Source of the DNA: Planctomycetota bacterium
GTDB taxonomy: Bacteria > Planctomycetota > Planctomycetia > Pirellulales > Pirellulaceae
DNA length: 53,239 bases
Direction: 5' to 3'
Assembly: GCA_029259935.1 (NCBI GenBank)
Contig: JAJDEH010000321.1
Span: 1 to 53,239 of the forward strand
Shown in pieces: positions 34,236-44,335 of the stretch. Position 1 is the first letter of the stretch; the number at the start of each line of letters is the position of its first letter. The notes under the pieces were generated by a model. It was not told the origin of the DNA and made no database searches. It saw only the letters and a list, made by a program, of their open reading frames with translations. A program made the position numbers and the translations under genes.

Positions 34236-36752
34236 ATGTCGTCCGCAACAGACACAAGTACCGTCAACGACGCGCAGTCACCACTGCCGCTACCGCGATT
34301 CCTGCCATTCGCCCTGCTGGCCCTCGTCGTGACGCTTTGGTTCTGGCCGGTGACGCTCGCGGGCCGCAGGCCTCTTGGCGGCGAGATTAGTTCCGTGTAT
34401 TTGCCCGAGTTGGCCGTCTACGACCGGGCCTTGAGTGAAGGCCGTCTGCTTGTTTGGAACAGCAACCGCGACTTTGGCGTGCCGGCTCTGGCGGAAGGAC
34501 AGGTCGGAATCCTGTACCCAGTTCATTTGGTGCTACACGGTTTCCTCGATGCGTGGAACGCGTTGGCCGTCAGCATGGTTTTTCATCACGTGTTGGCGGC
34601 CTGGTTTGCATATTGGTGCGCACGCGGATTTGGTCTGAGCCGAACGGGGGCAATGTTGACGGGCTTGGTTTTTGTGGGCCAAGGTTTTTTCGTTGGCCAC
34701 GCCGACCAACCCTGGTCCGTTGCGACCGGCTGCTGGCTGCCCTTGGCGGTACTGGCCACGTGGCGGTGGGTTAACGACGGCGCTTGGCATTGGCTGTTGA
34801 GTTTGGTTTTGGTGCTGGCGATACAACTGCTGGCCGGACACTTTCAAGTCGCCTTCTTTACCATCGTCACCGTGTTGCTGCTCGGTATCGCGGCTGGCTG
34901 CATGGCCAGCGGCCGGCGACGGATCGTATTGGCCCGCAGCGCTCTGCTGCCGTTGGGCGTGGTCGCGGCGCTGATGCTGGCCTCGGTTCAACTTCTTCCC
35001 ACGGCGGAGTTGGTCGCTCAAGCGGATCTTCGAGGACGCGGTGAATCCTATCTGGGCAGCTTTGCCAATCCGCCCTTACATCTGATCAACTACTTTGCGC
35101 CGACCTTGTTTCATCAAGATTCGCTATGGGAACCAATCGTCTGGACGCCCTGGAAGTCGGCGGCGAACGAATGTCTCCACTATGTGGGGTTGCTTCCAAT
35201 GGGCCTGGCCCTTTGGTCGCTGGGCGCTGGGCGTCGCGACGAAAAGGTGCGAGTTTGGTTTGTGCTGTTGCTGTTTGGAATCGCGTTCAGCCTAGGCCCC
35301 CATTTACCCGGTTTTCGTTGGTTGATAGCGGCACCCGGCTTTGGCTGGTTCACCGCCGCGGCTAGGTGGAGCATCGTATCCGGATTGTTTTTGGCGCTGT
35401 TGGCTGGGTGGGGATTGGACCATATCGACCTGGCTGGTTTCGGCAAATGGTGTTGGCGGTTCGCGCTGGCCGCCACCATCGTCGTCGCCGTCAGCACCGC
35501 GGTCATTGTTAGCCATGCTCGCACGACGGCGCGATTCAACGAGTCGCCCAGCCAATACTCCGGGCTGAATCGTACCTTGGGGATTTTGAAATCCAACTAT
35601 TCATTGGCCGATCTCAGAACCGTTACCCCCGCCAGCCGAATAGGCGGCATGCTGCGCGAGGAACTCGTACTGCCCGGAATCAACTTGGCCCTATTGGCCG
35701 CCGCGGCCTGGTTCGCCAAGCCGTTGCTCGTGGATCGGCGGAGGATGATCGGCGTGGTGCTGGTATGGTCGTTGGTCGACCTGAGCGCCATGGCCTATTT
35801 GATGCGCCCGGTTAAGTTTGTTGAACGTCGTCCGCTAACTGAAACGAGTCCGGTCTTGCGCTTAATTTCCGAGCAGGATGGTCCGCGTGTGATTGGACTT
35901 ACCAGCAGGTTGCCGATGGCCGTCAACGCCGCTCCGCTGACCCCCGGCACGCCGGACATGGATCGCTATTGGGATGAACTGACGCGCAGCGAAGCCATGG
36001 ATGCGTGGCCCGGCTCGCTTTCCACGGTACCGCCGTTGGCCCGCTGGGGCGACTTGGGCACGCGGCTGGGCCGAGTCGTGCCGCAAGGAATCCACCCCGA
36101 CAACGTCGAGTTTTTTCGCCTGAGCGACATTCGCTTTTTGATTTGCGGATATGGTTCCAATGTACCCACGCCTCAGGACGGACTTCGGCCCGTGGACATT
36201 CGGGATGATCCCTGGCTGCTAAAATATGTCTACGGTGATGACGTGCGGAAAATGGTGTTGGATGTACGGCCTGAAGCAACCCATTGGTCGCTGTGGGAGG
36301 CGGACGGTGTGACCTCGGCCCGTGCTTGGACGTTTCCCGTGTCCGACCCGCCGCGTCCGGGCACCGACCCTCGCGCTCTGTCTCGCGCACCGCCAGCGCG
36401 GCGGGGGATGCTCGACCGGGCCCAGCCGCTGAAACAAGTCAGCGACAACGGCGATGAGGTTACCATCACTGGCAGCGTCGATACTCCGTCAGTTCTTGTG
36501 CTGAGCGACTTGGACTATCCGGGCTGGCAAGCGGAACTAAAACGGGGCCCGTCGACCGAGCAGGTCGAGATCGAACCGGCCTTTGGCAAATGGCGTAGCG
36601 TCTATCTTGCCGAGCCAGGATCATTCGAATTGACATTCACCTACCGTCCGGAGTCGTTCCGCATGGGCGGGCGCATTTCGATCTGCTCGTTGCTTCTTTG
36701 GTCCATTTGCTTCGCAACCGCACTCTGGTGGCGAAGGACGGCCAATCAGTAA
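34236..36752 (+). CDS. YfhO-like polytopic membrane protein
   Basis: The 838-residue protein (start ATG 34236; a TTG at 34227 is also open) has 12 to 14 membrane segments in its first 480 residues, with the pattern of the YfhO family (glycosyltransferase-C like): an early periplasmic loop with PELAVYDRALSEGRLLVWNSNRDFGVPALAEGQVG, FFVGHADQPWS, and HLINYFAPTLFHQDSLWEP. The C-terminal 350 residues are soluble and end in a final membrane helix, with LVLSDLDYPGWQAEL that ends the family's typical C-terminal domain. Family members are linked to glycosylation of lipoteichoic acid in Bacillus; in planctomycetes the acceptor is unknown. It lies 60 bases after the cytochrome gene. Confidence 0.85.
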   Translation: MSSATDTSTVNDAQSPLPLPRFLPFALLALVVTLWFWPVTLAGRRPLGGEISSVYLPELAVYDRALSEGRLLVWNSNRDFGVPALAEGQVGILYPVHLVLHGFLDAWNALAVSMVFHHVLAAWFAYWCARGFGLSRTGAMLTGLVFVGQGFFVGHADQPWSVATGCWLPLAVLATWRWVNDGAWHWLLSLVLVLAIQLLAGHFQVAFFTIVTVLLLGIAAGCMASGRRRIVLARSALLPLGVVAALMLASVQLLPTAELVAQADLRGRGESYLGSFANPPLHLINYFAPTLFHQDSLWEPIVWTPWKSAANECLHYVGLLPMGLALWSLGAGRRDEKVRVWFVLLLFGIAFSLGPHLPGFRWLIAAPGFGWFTAAARWSIVSGLFLALLAGWGLDHIDLAGFGKWCWRFALAATIVVAVSTAVIVSHARTTARFNESPSQYSGLNRTLGILKSNYSLADLRTVTPASRIGGMLREELVLPGINLALLAAAAWFAKPLLVDRRRMIGVVLVWSLVDLSAMAYLMRPVKFVERRPLTETSPVLRLISEQDGPRVIGLTSRLPMAVNAAPLTPGTPDMDRYWDELTRSEAMDAWPGSLSTVPPLARWGDLGTRLGRVVPQGIHPDNVEFFRLSDIRFLICGYGSNVPTPQDGLRPVDIRDDPWLLKYVYGDDVRKMVLDVRPEATHWSLWEADGVTSARAWTFPVSDPPRPGTDPRALSRAPPARRGMLDRAQPLKQVSDNGDEVTITGSVDTPSVLVLSDLDYPGWQAELKRGPSTEQVEIEPAFGKWRSVYLAEPGSFELTFTYRPESFRMGGRISICSLLLWSICFATALWWRRTANQ

Positions 36753-36828
36753 CTCATGCGGATTCGGGCAGCGGTGAGAAAATTCGACGGATAGAAGCAG
36801 CGAGCGCCAGATCCTGGGCACTGCTCTG

Positions 36829-39627
36829 CTAGAACTCTCGCGACTTCTTCTTTCCTTTTTCCTTTTCGTCCACCGGCGCGGTCTCGGCTGGTTTCTTGGA
36901 CTTTTTCTTTGATCCGAAGATGTCGAACGACGGTAGGCTGATGGTGGCCTCGGACGGCTTGCGCTGCATATCGAGTTCGGCATGTGTTTGGATTTGATGG
37001 TCGAGTTTGGTTAGGTCAACGCTGAGCCCGCGAAACCACTTCAGCAGCGGAGATTGATAATCTTCGGGCAATTGGCGGATTTCTGTTTCGGGCAGTTTCG
37101 TGGTTTGCCAAATCCGATGCGTGTCGCTCAGTTCACGCATCGCATACTCGCCACCCAACGAGCAAATCAGTCGCACTCCCAACAATCTTTCCGCCGTTTC
37201 TAGCGCCTCTTCACGCGGCACATTGAGCTGTTGCGAGAGGGCATGCAACAGCCGTACATTTCCTTGCGTCGTTTGGGCAGCTCGCTGATAGTTCATCGAG
37301 GTAACCCAGCCGTTTAGCTTTGATTGTGAGATATCGCCGATACGCACTCGAATTTGAGCCGCGTTGTCCGTTGGTTCGGGTCGCAAGTGGGGCGACACGT
37401 GTTCGAGAATGCCCGGATCAAACGACAACAACGAGAAGCCCGCGAACTGTCGACGCCAAAGTCCGAACAGCAACCGGGAATAACCGGCCGCGTCGGGATG
37501 TCCGCCTCCCAGGCCAAAAGGCAACATGTCCAAGAAACCCGGCTTGGGCCAGCCACCCAGATAGCCCGGCGTCGTCTTGAGGATTTGTAGAACTTGAAAG
37601 AATCCCGTTGGTTTCAGATTAGTGGGGGGCGGCGCGGTGTCTTGTACACCGACGAACAAATAGTGCGGCGGAACGGACGGCAGCAACAAACCTCCCTTGA
37701 CGGAAACTTGGGCGGAGACAATGTCGCCGGGGGCGGCGGTAATTCGCTCGCGAGTGGGCGGGCCCAGCAAGGACAACACCCAGCCGTATTTGTGTTCGTC
37801 CAGCGGAGAGATGTTGGCGTCGATCACGATGCGCTCCTTGCCTTTCTTATCAAGCGCGTAACGCTTGGCACCGACCATCAATGGGTCCATCTGCCTCCAA
37901 TGCGACGAGTAATAGGCCGCTCGTGTGGCGTATCGAACCTCCTCGGTGCGCGTGACTGAATGCAAGGTGACGTCCGGAATCGGGGTGAAGGTCCCTCGGC
38001 TGCCACGCATGGAATCGATAACGCCCTGATCCGTCATGATCGGGCCGCTGCCGTCGGGCCGCAAGCCAAAGCCGCTGGGCAGCACGCGCGCCGCCACCAA
38101 ATCGTCAATCGAGGCGTGCGGCTTGCCCTCGGACCGCGCGGCCAAGCGGGCAAGTTCAACCAACTCCATGTCCGTGACCGATCGCATGCGCCGCGCCAGT
38201 TCAATTTGATAATGGGGACTGACCAACCCGCGGAAGAAGGCCGAGGACATATAGGCGAAAACCGTGTCCTCGCGGCTGACCGGCATCCGAGTTCTGGCGT
38301 GCCGGAATTCGGCGGACGCGCCAAGACTGCCCTTGCCATCGCTGATTTCAAAGAATCGTTCGACGATACGTCTCGAAGTTGTGACGAGATGAAAGTCGCC
38401 TTGCTGGGCGTAGAAGGATCTAAGCGTGTTGTCGGGCGTGGACAAAAAGGAAACCTCATGGCCACCGACCTTGACATTCGTCATAGTCGCCCCCGCTTCG
38501 GCAAATTCCTTTTCCGCGGCCCGTCGCTGGTTGCGAAAATCGCTGCTCAAGATGCCGTTGTTCTTGGCTTGAAACAAAATCCCGAAGGCCGCCCCGTCGC
38601 CCATATAGAAGTCGCGACCGATCATGGCCACGTCGGCGATCACTTGACTGCCAAAAATCTCGCCGACCTTACTCTGCTTGAGGGCAATCTGCCGCTGCAA
38701 TCGTTGGTTCGCGCCCGAGTCGTGTCCGCGAATGTTAATGACTCGCGAGGCGTCCGCGGCGAACTCTTCCAAAAGATGGCTAAGCCAAATGTAATTGTCG
38801 AAGTTGCCGAAACGAACATAGAAGCACTCTTCGGGAACTTGCATTGCGAGCGGTTCGATTTCCACATCGGGCCGCAACTCGAAGGTCTTCGGCGGCGTCC
38901 AAACGACATCGGCGGGAACAGGGCGATTGGCTGGCTCGCCGAAACCACCCTGCTTTTGCAAGGTCTCTTTCATGGTCGCGGCATGCAGCTTCTCGACACC
39001 GAACAGTAATTCCAGAGTCTGACGCAGTTCGCTCGAATCGCTGCCCGATTTGATTTGGCTGAGCAAAGGCGGCTGCATTCCCAACCTTTGCCCTAGCATC
39101 GTGGTCAAGTAAGTCTCCATGAGCGGTGGGTAATCGCCGGCGGCGACTTGTTGGCGAGCGTTCGCGCTATACTCGCGCCACCACGTTCTTAGCAAGCGGG
39201 CATGTTGGCGCGGCGGACGTCTTGCCGGAGTGACAACGGCAGAGTAGCCACGCGACGTCGATAGATTCAGTCGCAGCGGTGCTTCGCCCGTAAACAGAAA
39301 CAGGATCGTGACGCTGGACGGAGCCGACGAATCGATGTTGGAAAGAATCGGCGCTGCCCCTAGCACTTCGCTCAGCAATCGCCTTACCGGACCGCTAGTA
39401 AATGCCGGATAGTGTACTCGGCCAGTTTCTTCGGTTAACAGCAGCGCATTGCTGCCGTGCAGCACGGCGTCTTCGGGCGACAGTCGCACGGTAAGGCGGC
39501 CCACGCCAAACGGCACACCCGGAATCGCTTCTCCATCGGCCCTTGCCGCGAGTGAAGAGCTAACGAACAGTAGAGCGATGGTCGAGAGCCCAAGGGCGGC
39601 ACGGCATGGATTCATCCGCCGAGACAT
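36829..39627 (-). CDS. large exported protein of unknown function
   Basis: The 932-residue protein has an N-terminal signal peptide (about residues 8-30) and no other membrane segment. It is not recognised as an enzyme. The middle has a stretch AIGRDFYMGDGAAFGILFQAK and LSTPDNTLRSFYAQQGDFHLVTTSRRIVERFFE, reminiscent of long proteins that carry structured repeats in planctomycetes. The C-terminus is Lys- and Glu-rich (GSKKKSKKPAE..KEKGKKKSREF). Its length and lack of Cys-rich or catalytic motifs suggest a structural or binding role at the cell surface. No neighbour on the same strand is close enough for an operon. Function unknown. Confidence 0.78.
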   Translation of the reverse strand: MSRRMNPCRAALGLSTIALLFVSSSLAARADGEAIPGVPFGVGRLTVRLSPEDAVLHGSNALLLTEETGRVHYPAFTSGPVRRLLSEVLGAAPILSNIDSSAPSSVTILFLFTGEAPLRLNLSTSRGYSAVVTPARRPPRQHARLLRTWWREYSANARQQVAAGDYPPLMETYLTTMLGQRLGMQPPLLSQIKSGSDSSELRQTLELLFGVEKLHAATMKETLQKQGGFGEPANRPVPADVVWTPPKTFELRPDVEIEPLAMQVPEECFYVRFGNFDNYIWLSHLLEEFAADASRVINIRGHDSGANQRLQRQIALKQSKVGEIFGSQVIADVAMIGRDFYMGDGAAFGILFQAKNNGILSSDFRNQRRAAEKEFAEAGATMTNVKVGGHEVSFLSTPDNTLRSFYAQQGDFHLVTTSRRIVERFFEISDGKGSLGASAEFRHARTRMPVSREDTVFAYMSSAFFRGLVSPHYQIELARRMRSVTDMELVELARLAARSEGKPHASIDDLVAARVLPSGFGLRPDGSGPIMTDQGVIDSMRGSRGTFTPIPDVTLHSVTRTEEVRYATRAAYYSSHWRQMDPLMVGAKRYALDKKGKERIVIDANISPLDEHKYGWVLSLLGPPTRERITAAPGDIVSAQVSVKGGLLLPSVPPHYLFVGVQDTAPPPTNLKPTGFFQVLQILKTTPGYLGGWPKPGFLDMLPFGLGGGHPDAAGYSRLLFGLWRRQFAGFSLLSFDPGILEHVSPHLRPEPTDNAAQIRVRIGDISQSKLNGWVTSMNYQRAAQTTQGNVRLLHALSQQLNVPREEALETAERLLGVRLICSLGGEYAMRELSDTHRIWQTTKLPETEIRQLPEDYQSPLLKWFRGLSVDLTKLDHQIQTHAELDMQRKPSEATISLPSFDIFGSKKKSKKPAETAPVDEKEKGKKKSREF

Positions 39628-40027
39628 ATAGGAATCCTAATTGGGGGAGAGATTGCAGGCGATCCGGAGATGTCAGCCTCCAGGGTCGTCGATCACAGGG
39701 CGCTAGCACTCCGCTCGCCATGTGGGGAGGCTATTTCCAGACTGTATGATTTGCGGAAGTCGTAGGCAGGTCAAGAGACGCCCGCTGGCCATTCGTGCCG
39801 GATACCCAAATGTAGGGATGCGAAACGTGTGGCGGACCAGGCGCGAGGCTCAAGATTTCGAGCGACCCTGAAAGAAGGGGAAGGCACGGGCAAGCGATTG
39901 GGCGTTATCGCGCGCCGGCGTTCATTGACAGCAAAAAAGGGCGACAGTGCCGCGAATTCGCCAGCCAGAAGGTTGGAGGCGAATGACCAAAGCGACCTTG
40001 GGAAGGAGCCGCGATTCGGCCCGGGGC
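39628..40027. other. gene-free stretch
   Basis: About 400 bases between two minus-strand genes. The frames here are short and have no initiation signals. The segment 39700-39730 (CTAGCACTCCGCTCGCC) resembles a short repeat seen in many planctomycete spacers but I could not find a second copy in this window. No promoter is obvious for the downstream gene. Confidence 0.4.
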
Positions 40028-41362
40028 CTATCGCCGCTGTTGTCCGTTTGCGTCGTTAAACATGGCCTGCCGCACCGCGTGGACATATCGGTCAGGATCT
40101 GATGAGAACGTTTGCAAAGTGGCTTCGTCCGCGAATAGGAAGACCTGGCCGTGGAAGGTGAGTCCATGTTCTCGCTTTCCCTCGACCAATTGGTTTCGTT
40201 GGGCGAATAAAACGGGATCGTAGCAGGACAAGCCTGGGGCGAAGTGGTCGGGGTTGGCCAGGAACTGTTTTTGCTGTTCTGGACCGGAAAACAAATACGT
40301 CCGACCGCGATGATGTGCTCCCCATCGTGCGTCACCTTTGGACCATGCCTTTTTCGGATCCTTGACCGTCACCAAGGTAACGGGGCAATAACCGTCCATG
40401 GCGAGCGGATGGGCATTGGCGGCGGGTCGCGGCGGAGCCGGCTGCTGAGCCATTCTTGGGTCGGCACCGACGGGAGGCCGTTGGTTGGATGCGCCCGCAT
40501 TGGAGGGTGCGTTGAAACCTGGCTGGAAGCCGTTACCCGGTGCTGGCGGCCGGCTAGGGCCGTTTGGATTTCCAGGCCCGGCAGGAGCGTTGCCGACGGG
40601 CCGGTTAGCAGCGAATGCTCCGGAGGGTGCCGGGGGCTGGCTCTTGAAGTTCGGTGTTCCATTGGGTGGCTGCCGTGGATCGCGGTTGACCGGCGGAGGA
40701 TTGCCCTGGCCAAACTGCTGATTGACAATCAATTGGGAGCGGTTCTTCTGCGCATTGGCGGGTGAGAACTCGCCGCCACCTGGCTGCGCATTTGACGGAG
40801 TGGCGTTGGCTGGCTGCCCCGCTCCCACGTTGTTGTTTTGTGGGACGAATCCGCCTTGGGGCGGATAGCCAGTTGCTTGGCCCTCGAAGGCTCGTTGACC
40901 GCGTGACAGTTGCGCGAGTTGTTGATTCGGATTTCGCGCCGCGATTCCCGCGGTCGAGACGACGCGTTGCACCATTTGAATGTATGCCTGATCGTGTTGC
41001 GGGCTAGTTCCCCGCCAAATCTCTTTGCCGTCAGGAGTAATGAACACGTCTTGCGGGACGGTGCGGATCGCGAACTGGGTGGCCAGCGCGGAGTTTTCAA
41101 GGGTGTTCACCTTGACGGGAACACAGCCTTCGGCCACCGCGCGACCGACGCTGGGATTGTTAAAGACGTAACGGTCCAGTTTCAAACAGGGACCACAGCT
41201 CTTGTTCCAGAAGTGGACCAGGACGATCTTATTCTGGCGTGCCGCCTCGGCCCTGGCTTGATCAAGATTTGCCGCCCAAGGCACCGCTTGTTGCGCAAGG
41301 GCAGTGAGGCTGCAAATGTGAACGATGATGACCGCCGAAATATTCCGGAGCGTTCGGGGCAT
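40028..41362 (-). CDS. exported thioredoxin-fold protein with low-complexity linker and two YHS-like domains
   Basis: The 444-residue protein has a signal peptide (about residues 6-24), then a thioredoxin domain (about 28-140) with the redox motif CGPC at 56-59 in WNKSCGPCLKLD and a cis-proline loop RTVPQDVF. Residues about 150-320 form a linker very rich in Gln, Asn, Pro, Gly and Ala, almost certainly disordered. The C-terminal part has two metal-binding-like YHS repeats: DGYCPVTLV...GRTYLFS...FLANPDHFAP and SCYDPVLFAQ...GQVFLFA...FSSDPDRYV. YHS domains commonly bind copper or other soft metals. The fusion suggests a secreted thiol or metal handling protein, for example in copper delivery or in reduction of a metal-binding cysteine. 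This is inference. Confidence 0.85.
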   Translation of the reverse strand: MPRTLRNISAVIIVHICSLTALAQQAVPWAANLDQARAEAARQNKIVLVHFWNKSCGPCLKLDRYVFNNPSVGRAVAEGCVPVKVNTLENSALATQFAIRTVPQDVFITPDGKEIWRGTSPQHDQAYIQMVQRVVSTAGIAARNPNQQLAQLSRGQRAFEGQATGYPPQGGFVPQNNNVGAGQPANATPSNAQPGGGEFSPANAQKNRSQLIVNQQFGQGNPPPVNRDPRQPPNGTPNFKSQPPAPSGAFAANRPVGNAPAGPGNPNGPSRPPAPGNGFQPGFNAPSNAGASNQRPPVGADPRMAQQPAPPRPAANAHPLAMDGYCPVTLVTVKDPKKAWSKGDARWGAHHRGRTYLFSGPEQQKQFLANPDHFAPGLSCYDPVLFAQRNQLVEGKREHGLTFHGQVFLFADEATLQTFSSDPDRYVHAVRQAMFNDANGQQRR

Positions 41363-41562
41363 GGTGCCATTTCCCTTAGGCTGTATTCCATCGACTGATG
41401 TTGTTTGGACGCTCTTCTGTTATCGGGCTTGGCGGTGGTAGAGATTTGGCAAAAGATTCCAATAATTGCGATGTCGCGGATTTTTCGTAGTTGATCGACC
41501 AATCAGGCCCCAAACGCCCTTCGACATTGCCTATTTTCTCAGAATTGTCTGCAGCATGCGCT
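41363..41562. other. gene-free stretch upstream of the rho promoter
   Basis: About 200 bases with no coding frame. It separates the start of the minus-strand thioredoxin-YHS gene from the plus-strand rho leader and must hold the minus-strand promoter of the former, which I cannot identify. The full gene-free span to the rho ATG is 754 bases, of which the remaining part is described in the next entries. Confidence 0.4.
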
Positions 41563-41590
41563 TGACAGGGACGAATACATTTGTAAGATG
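41563..41590 (+). promoter_or_regulatory. strong candidate promoter of rho
   Basis: TTGACA (41563-41568), an exact -35 consensus, lies 16 bases before TAAGAT (41585-41590), five of six -10 bases. It is the best sigma-70-type match seen in the window. Transcription from here would leave about 520 bases of leader before the rho ATG at 42117. Confidence 0.6.
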
Positions 41591-41680
41591 CCGAGTAGGA
41601 AATAGAAAACTTCTGTCTGGCATGTAGGCGCTGAATCGGTTAGGGTAAGAAAACAACAATCGATGTCCCCGCCATTGAGC

Positions 41681-41707
41681 AACCTTACGTAAGGTTTCCC
41701 CAGGGGA
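41681..41707. promoter_or_regulatory. perfect 16-base palindrome plus adjacent short palindrome in rho leader
   Basis: AACCTTACGTAAGGTT (41681-41696) reads the same on both strands. It is followed at once by TCCCC-A-GGGGA (41697-41707), a five-base stem with one base between. The first could be a protein binding site or an RNA duplex signal; the second could stack on it. Both are inside the predicted rho leader, about 90 bases after the promoter. Confidence 0.55.
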
Positions 41708-42116
41708 TAAAACGGCGCTTCTCGGGCTTCTACCTCACAATTGGTCAGGATCGACAAATAGGCCATGATGAAATTTCTTAGTGGGCTGGCTTAGTTTGCC
41801 CACTTCTGCGTTGCGGCGGAATCCGTGGTGCAGCGGAAATCAGAGAAGCAATTCGAGAGAAAGAGCCCAGGTTGCCTGCATCGTCGCAGTTTTAGTTGAC
41901 GTCTTGCGGCAGAGGTTAATGCTCTAGTTCGGGCCAATACTTTGGGTCGGTTTCCGTACGCCGTGTACGAACAACGAACGTCGTAGATTGAGCTACCCTC
42001 GAGCAATTCGTGGGCACTTCCGTTACGCACAAAGGATTTTCCTTTGCAGAACAGTTTTGTATTTGACGCTTCCCATCCGGGAATGGCAGCCCTCCTTGAA
42101 GTAACCAGGTGAATCT
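41708..42116. other. remainder of the rho leader
   Basis: About 410 bases with no convincing coding frame on the plus strand. Visible hairpins are AGTGGGC/GCCCACT (41780-41786 and 41798-41804, 11-base loop), CAAAGGA/TCCTTTG (42030-42036 and 42040-42046, three-base loop), and TTCCC/GGGAA (42070-42074 and 42079-42083). Long leaders that feed back on Rho termination are known for rho genes; that this one does so is inference. Confidence 0.45.
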
Positions 42117-43412
<1,296 letters not shown>

Positions 43413-43424
43413 CGGGCTCGACGA

Positions 43425-44306
43425 TTAAGACCGAGTCAGTTCGTGGAACCGCTCGGTGATGTCGCGTGTGATGGAGCCGGGCTTGCCGTCGCCAATAGTG
43501 CGGCTATCGACCTTGACCACGGGAACGACTTCCGCGGCACTTCCGGTCAGGAAGCACTCGTCCGCGACGTAAACGTCGTGGCGCGTGAGCGCCACTTCGC
43601 GACACGGAATGCCGGATGCTTGGGCAATCTCGATTACGGCATCGCGAGTGATGCCTTCCAGAATGCCGGCTTCAATGGGCGGAGTTCGCAACTGGCCGCC
43701 GGAAACGACAAAAATATTGTCACCGGTGCATTCAGACACTTCGCCTTTGTGGTTAAGCATCAACGCTTCGACGCAGCCAGCCTGCAGTCCCTCCATCTTG
43801 GCCAAAATATTGTTCAGATAGTTCAGCGACTTGATGCGGGGATTCAGCGCCGCCGGATGATTACGAATCGTGCTGACACTGATGATCTCCAGTCCCTTCT
43901 CGTAGTATTCATCGGGATACAACGTGATGAGGTCGGAAATGATGATGACTTGCGGATCGCTGCATCGATTGGGATCCAGTCCCAAAGAGCCCGCGCCCCG
44001 GGTGACCACCAGCCGGATATAGCCATCGGCGATACCGCTGGCGGACACGGTGTCATTGACCGCCGCGGCCATTTCTTCTTTCGACATTGGGATTTCAAGG
44101 CAAATTGCCTGAGCCGAATGCCACAGGCGATCCAAGTGCTGCTCGAGTCGAAAGACCTTGCCACCATAGCCGCGCATGCCCTCGAACACACCGTCGCCGT
44201 ACAGCAAGCCATGGTCGTAAACACTGATTTTGGCGTCTTCGGGGTCGAAGATCGTGCCGTTGATATAGATTTTAGCAGGCATGGCAGGAACCGCGTCGGA
44301 AGTCAT
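43425..44306 (-). CDS. ilvE: branched-chain-amino-acid aminotransferase
   Basis: IlvE transfers the amino group from glutamate to the keto acids of leucine, isoleucine and valine. The 293-residue protein is of fold type IV with the PLP lysine at Lys159 in RIKSLNYLNN; other marks are DHGLLYGDGVFEGMRGY, the phosphate-binding EGITRDAVIEIA and the CFLTGSAAEVVPV end. An alternative start at the ATG at 44282 (MPAKIYING) would shorten it by eight residues. Since PLP fold-type IV includes D-amino acid and aminodeoxychorismate enzymes, the exact substrate is not absolute, but the conserved motifs and length favour IlvE. Confidence 0.92.
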   Translation of the reverse strand: MTSDAVPAMPAKIYINGTIFDPEDAKISVYDHGLLYGDGVFEGMRGYGGKVFRLEQHLDRLWHSAQAICLEIPMSKEEMAAAVNDTVSASGIADGYIRLVVTRGAGSLGLDPNRCSDPQVIIISDLITLYPDEYYEKGLEIISVSTIRNHPAALNPRIKSLNYLNNILAKMEGLQAGCVEALMLNHKGEVSECTGDNIFVVSGGQLRTPPIEAGILEGITRDAVIEIAQASGIPCREVALTRHDVYVADECFLTGSAAEVVPVVKVDSRTIGDGKPGSITRDITERFHELTRS

Positions 44307-44335
44307 CGGATTTTCAGAGGCCGACGAACGACCCC

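Noticed and set aside
37960..39009. Open plus-strand frame of 349 codons opposite the 932-residue protein
   Set aside because: Shadow reading of the minus-strand gene: His- and Arg-rich, no initiation site.
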